Assembly (NCBI GenBank): GCA_046590885.1
Contig: JBKJTS010000172.1
Span: forward strand, 1 to 13,654
DNA: 13,654 bases
Reading direction: 5' to 3'
DNA from: Ga0077554 sp046590885
GTDB taxonomy: Bacteria > Pseudomonadota > Gammaproteobacteria > Ga0077554 > Ga007554
In this document: in pieces, positions 12,979 through 13,654 of the stretch
Layout: each line of letters starts with the position of its first letter
Position numbering within the stretch: position 1 is the stretch's first letter
The notes under the pieces: generated by a model
The model's database searches: none
What the model was told of the DNA's origin: nothing
The model's input: only the letters and a program-made list of their open reading frames with translations
Program-made: the position numbers and the translations under genes

Positions 12979-13654
12979 GGCTTGATCTCAACGACTTTTT
13001 GGCTAGTTTTTTTACGCTTTTCTAAATCAGCAATCCATAAATTTACTTGTTTGTCTGCACCGAATACCATGTCTTGGTATTTTTTATAATTTTCCAGGGC
13101 CAAAGGGAGATTACCTAAGTAGAGATCATAAAGAATGGCAAGATTGAGTTGTGCAGGTTGATAACCCGCATCAATATTCAATGCTTTTTCATACATCTTG
13201 TGTGCATCCACGAAACGCCCAACATTACGATAAAAAACGCCCATATGATTGTGTGCCTCCGTGCTTTCAGGATGAAGCTCGATTACTTTCAACAGAGTCC
13301 GTTGCTGAAGTTCCTTTTCTTCCGGCCTATCACCTGTAAAGGTAAAGCCATCAGATATTTCGAATTTCCCATATCGGGCGGGGAGCAACCGGCCTAACTC
13401 CGTAAAACTGAGCCTGACTGAAGTATCATAAACTCCCTGCGTAGCTCTCTGGGCATTTAACTCATGATATTGAATCGCTTTTTCTTCAAAAGGAAAAACC
13501 TGTTCTTCAAGCAATAAATTATATTGATCAAGTTCACCCTGGCTTAATTCTGAAGGACGCTGTGAATTCATGAGCGCACGCCCAAATTCGCTATATAGAA
13601 TGGCGCTTTGATAAGTAGCCGCAGTCGCAATTTCTGCCACACCGTACTCTATTG
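12975..13654 (-). CDS. TPR-repeat protein (5' partial)
   Basis: C-terminal part of a tetratricopeptide protein whose frame stays open to the window edge; a GTG at 13640 is not needed as a start, since codons upstream continue without a stop. About 226 codons are present. Two adjacent TPR units are seen near the end: TEAHNHMGVFYRNVGRFVDA with YEKALNID, then PAQLNLAILYDLYLGNLPLA with LENYKKYQDM. The region before them (RPSELSQGELDQYNLLLEEQ, FPFEEKAIQYHELNAQRA, LLPARYGKFEI) is helical and may contain further, diverged repeats. TPR proteins typically scaffold protein-protein contacts; TPR genes also accompany some TonB2-type systems, such as TtpB in Vibrio. It is the first gene of this operon within the window, and its cellular location is unknown because the N-terminus is missing. 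Confidence 0.85.
   Translation of the reverse strand, partial: IEYGVAEIATAATYQSAILYSEFGRALMNSQRPSELSQGELDQYNLLLEEQVFPFEEKAIQYHELNAQRATQGVYDTSVRLSFTELGRLLPARYGKFEISDGFTFTGDRPEEKELQQRTLLKVIELHPESTEAHNHMGVFYRNVGRFVDAHKMYEKALNIDAGYQPAQLNLAILYDLYLGNLPLALENYKKYQDMVFGADKQVNLWIADLEKRKKTSQKVVEIKP

Overview
The window looks like a chromosomal segment of a Gram-negative proteobacterium, most likely a gammaproteobacterium. The reasons are a split glycine decarboxylase (GcvPA plus GcvPB), an E. coli-type DgkA, a Tpx-type thiol peroxidase, a tandem glycine riboswitch, and an ExbB/ExbD/TonB-like envelope operon. This placement is inferred from gene content; no rRNA or marker gene is present. No mobile element, CRISPR array, tRNA or rRNA was seen.

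Positions 1-2597 (+) hold the end of a ferric-iron uptake locus: a periplasmic Fe(III)-binding protein cut by the window edge, then a two-domain FbpB-type permease. The ATPase that should energise it is not in the window.

Positions 2598-2869 hold no gene. They contain a tandem glycine riboswitch followed by a strong intrinsic terminator hairpin, so the downstream operon is probably switched by glycine at the level of transcription elongation.

Positions 2870-9786 (+) form one long co-directional run: lipoyl synthase (lipA), gcvT, gcvH, gcvPA, thiol peroxidase (tpx), a small tyrosine-phosphatase-like protein, gcvPB and dgkA. Together the T, H, PA and PB proteins give the glycine cleavage system except for the L protein (dihydrolipoamide dehydrogenase). 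LipA makes the lipoyl group that GcvH must carry. Unusually, tpx and the phosphatase-like gene sit between the two P-protein subunit genes. LipA carries an extra stretch of about 23 residues with a palindrome in its DNA.

Positions 9790-13654 (-) form a second, converging operon. In transcription order it encodes a TPR protein (cut by the window edge), a small exported protein, an ExbB/TolQ-type channel subunit, two different ExbD/TolR-type subunits, and a TonB/AgmX-like spanning protein. It reads as a proton-motive-force-driven envelope machine. The first ExbD has Asn where the family has its essential membrane Asp, while the second keeps Asp, which suggests an asymmetric ExbD pair. The two operons end three bases apart.
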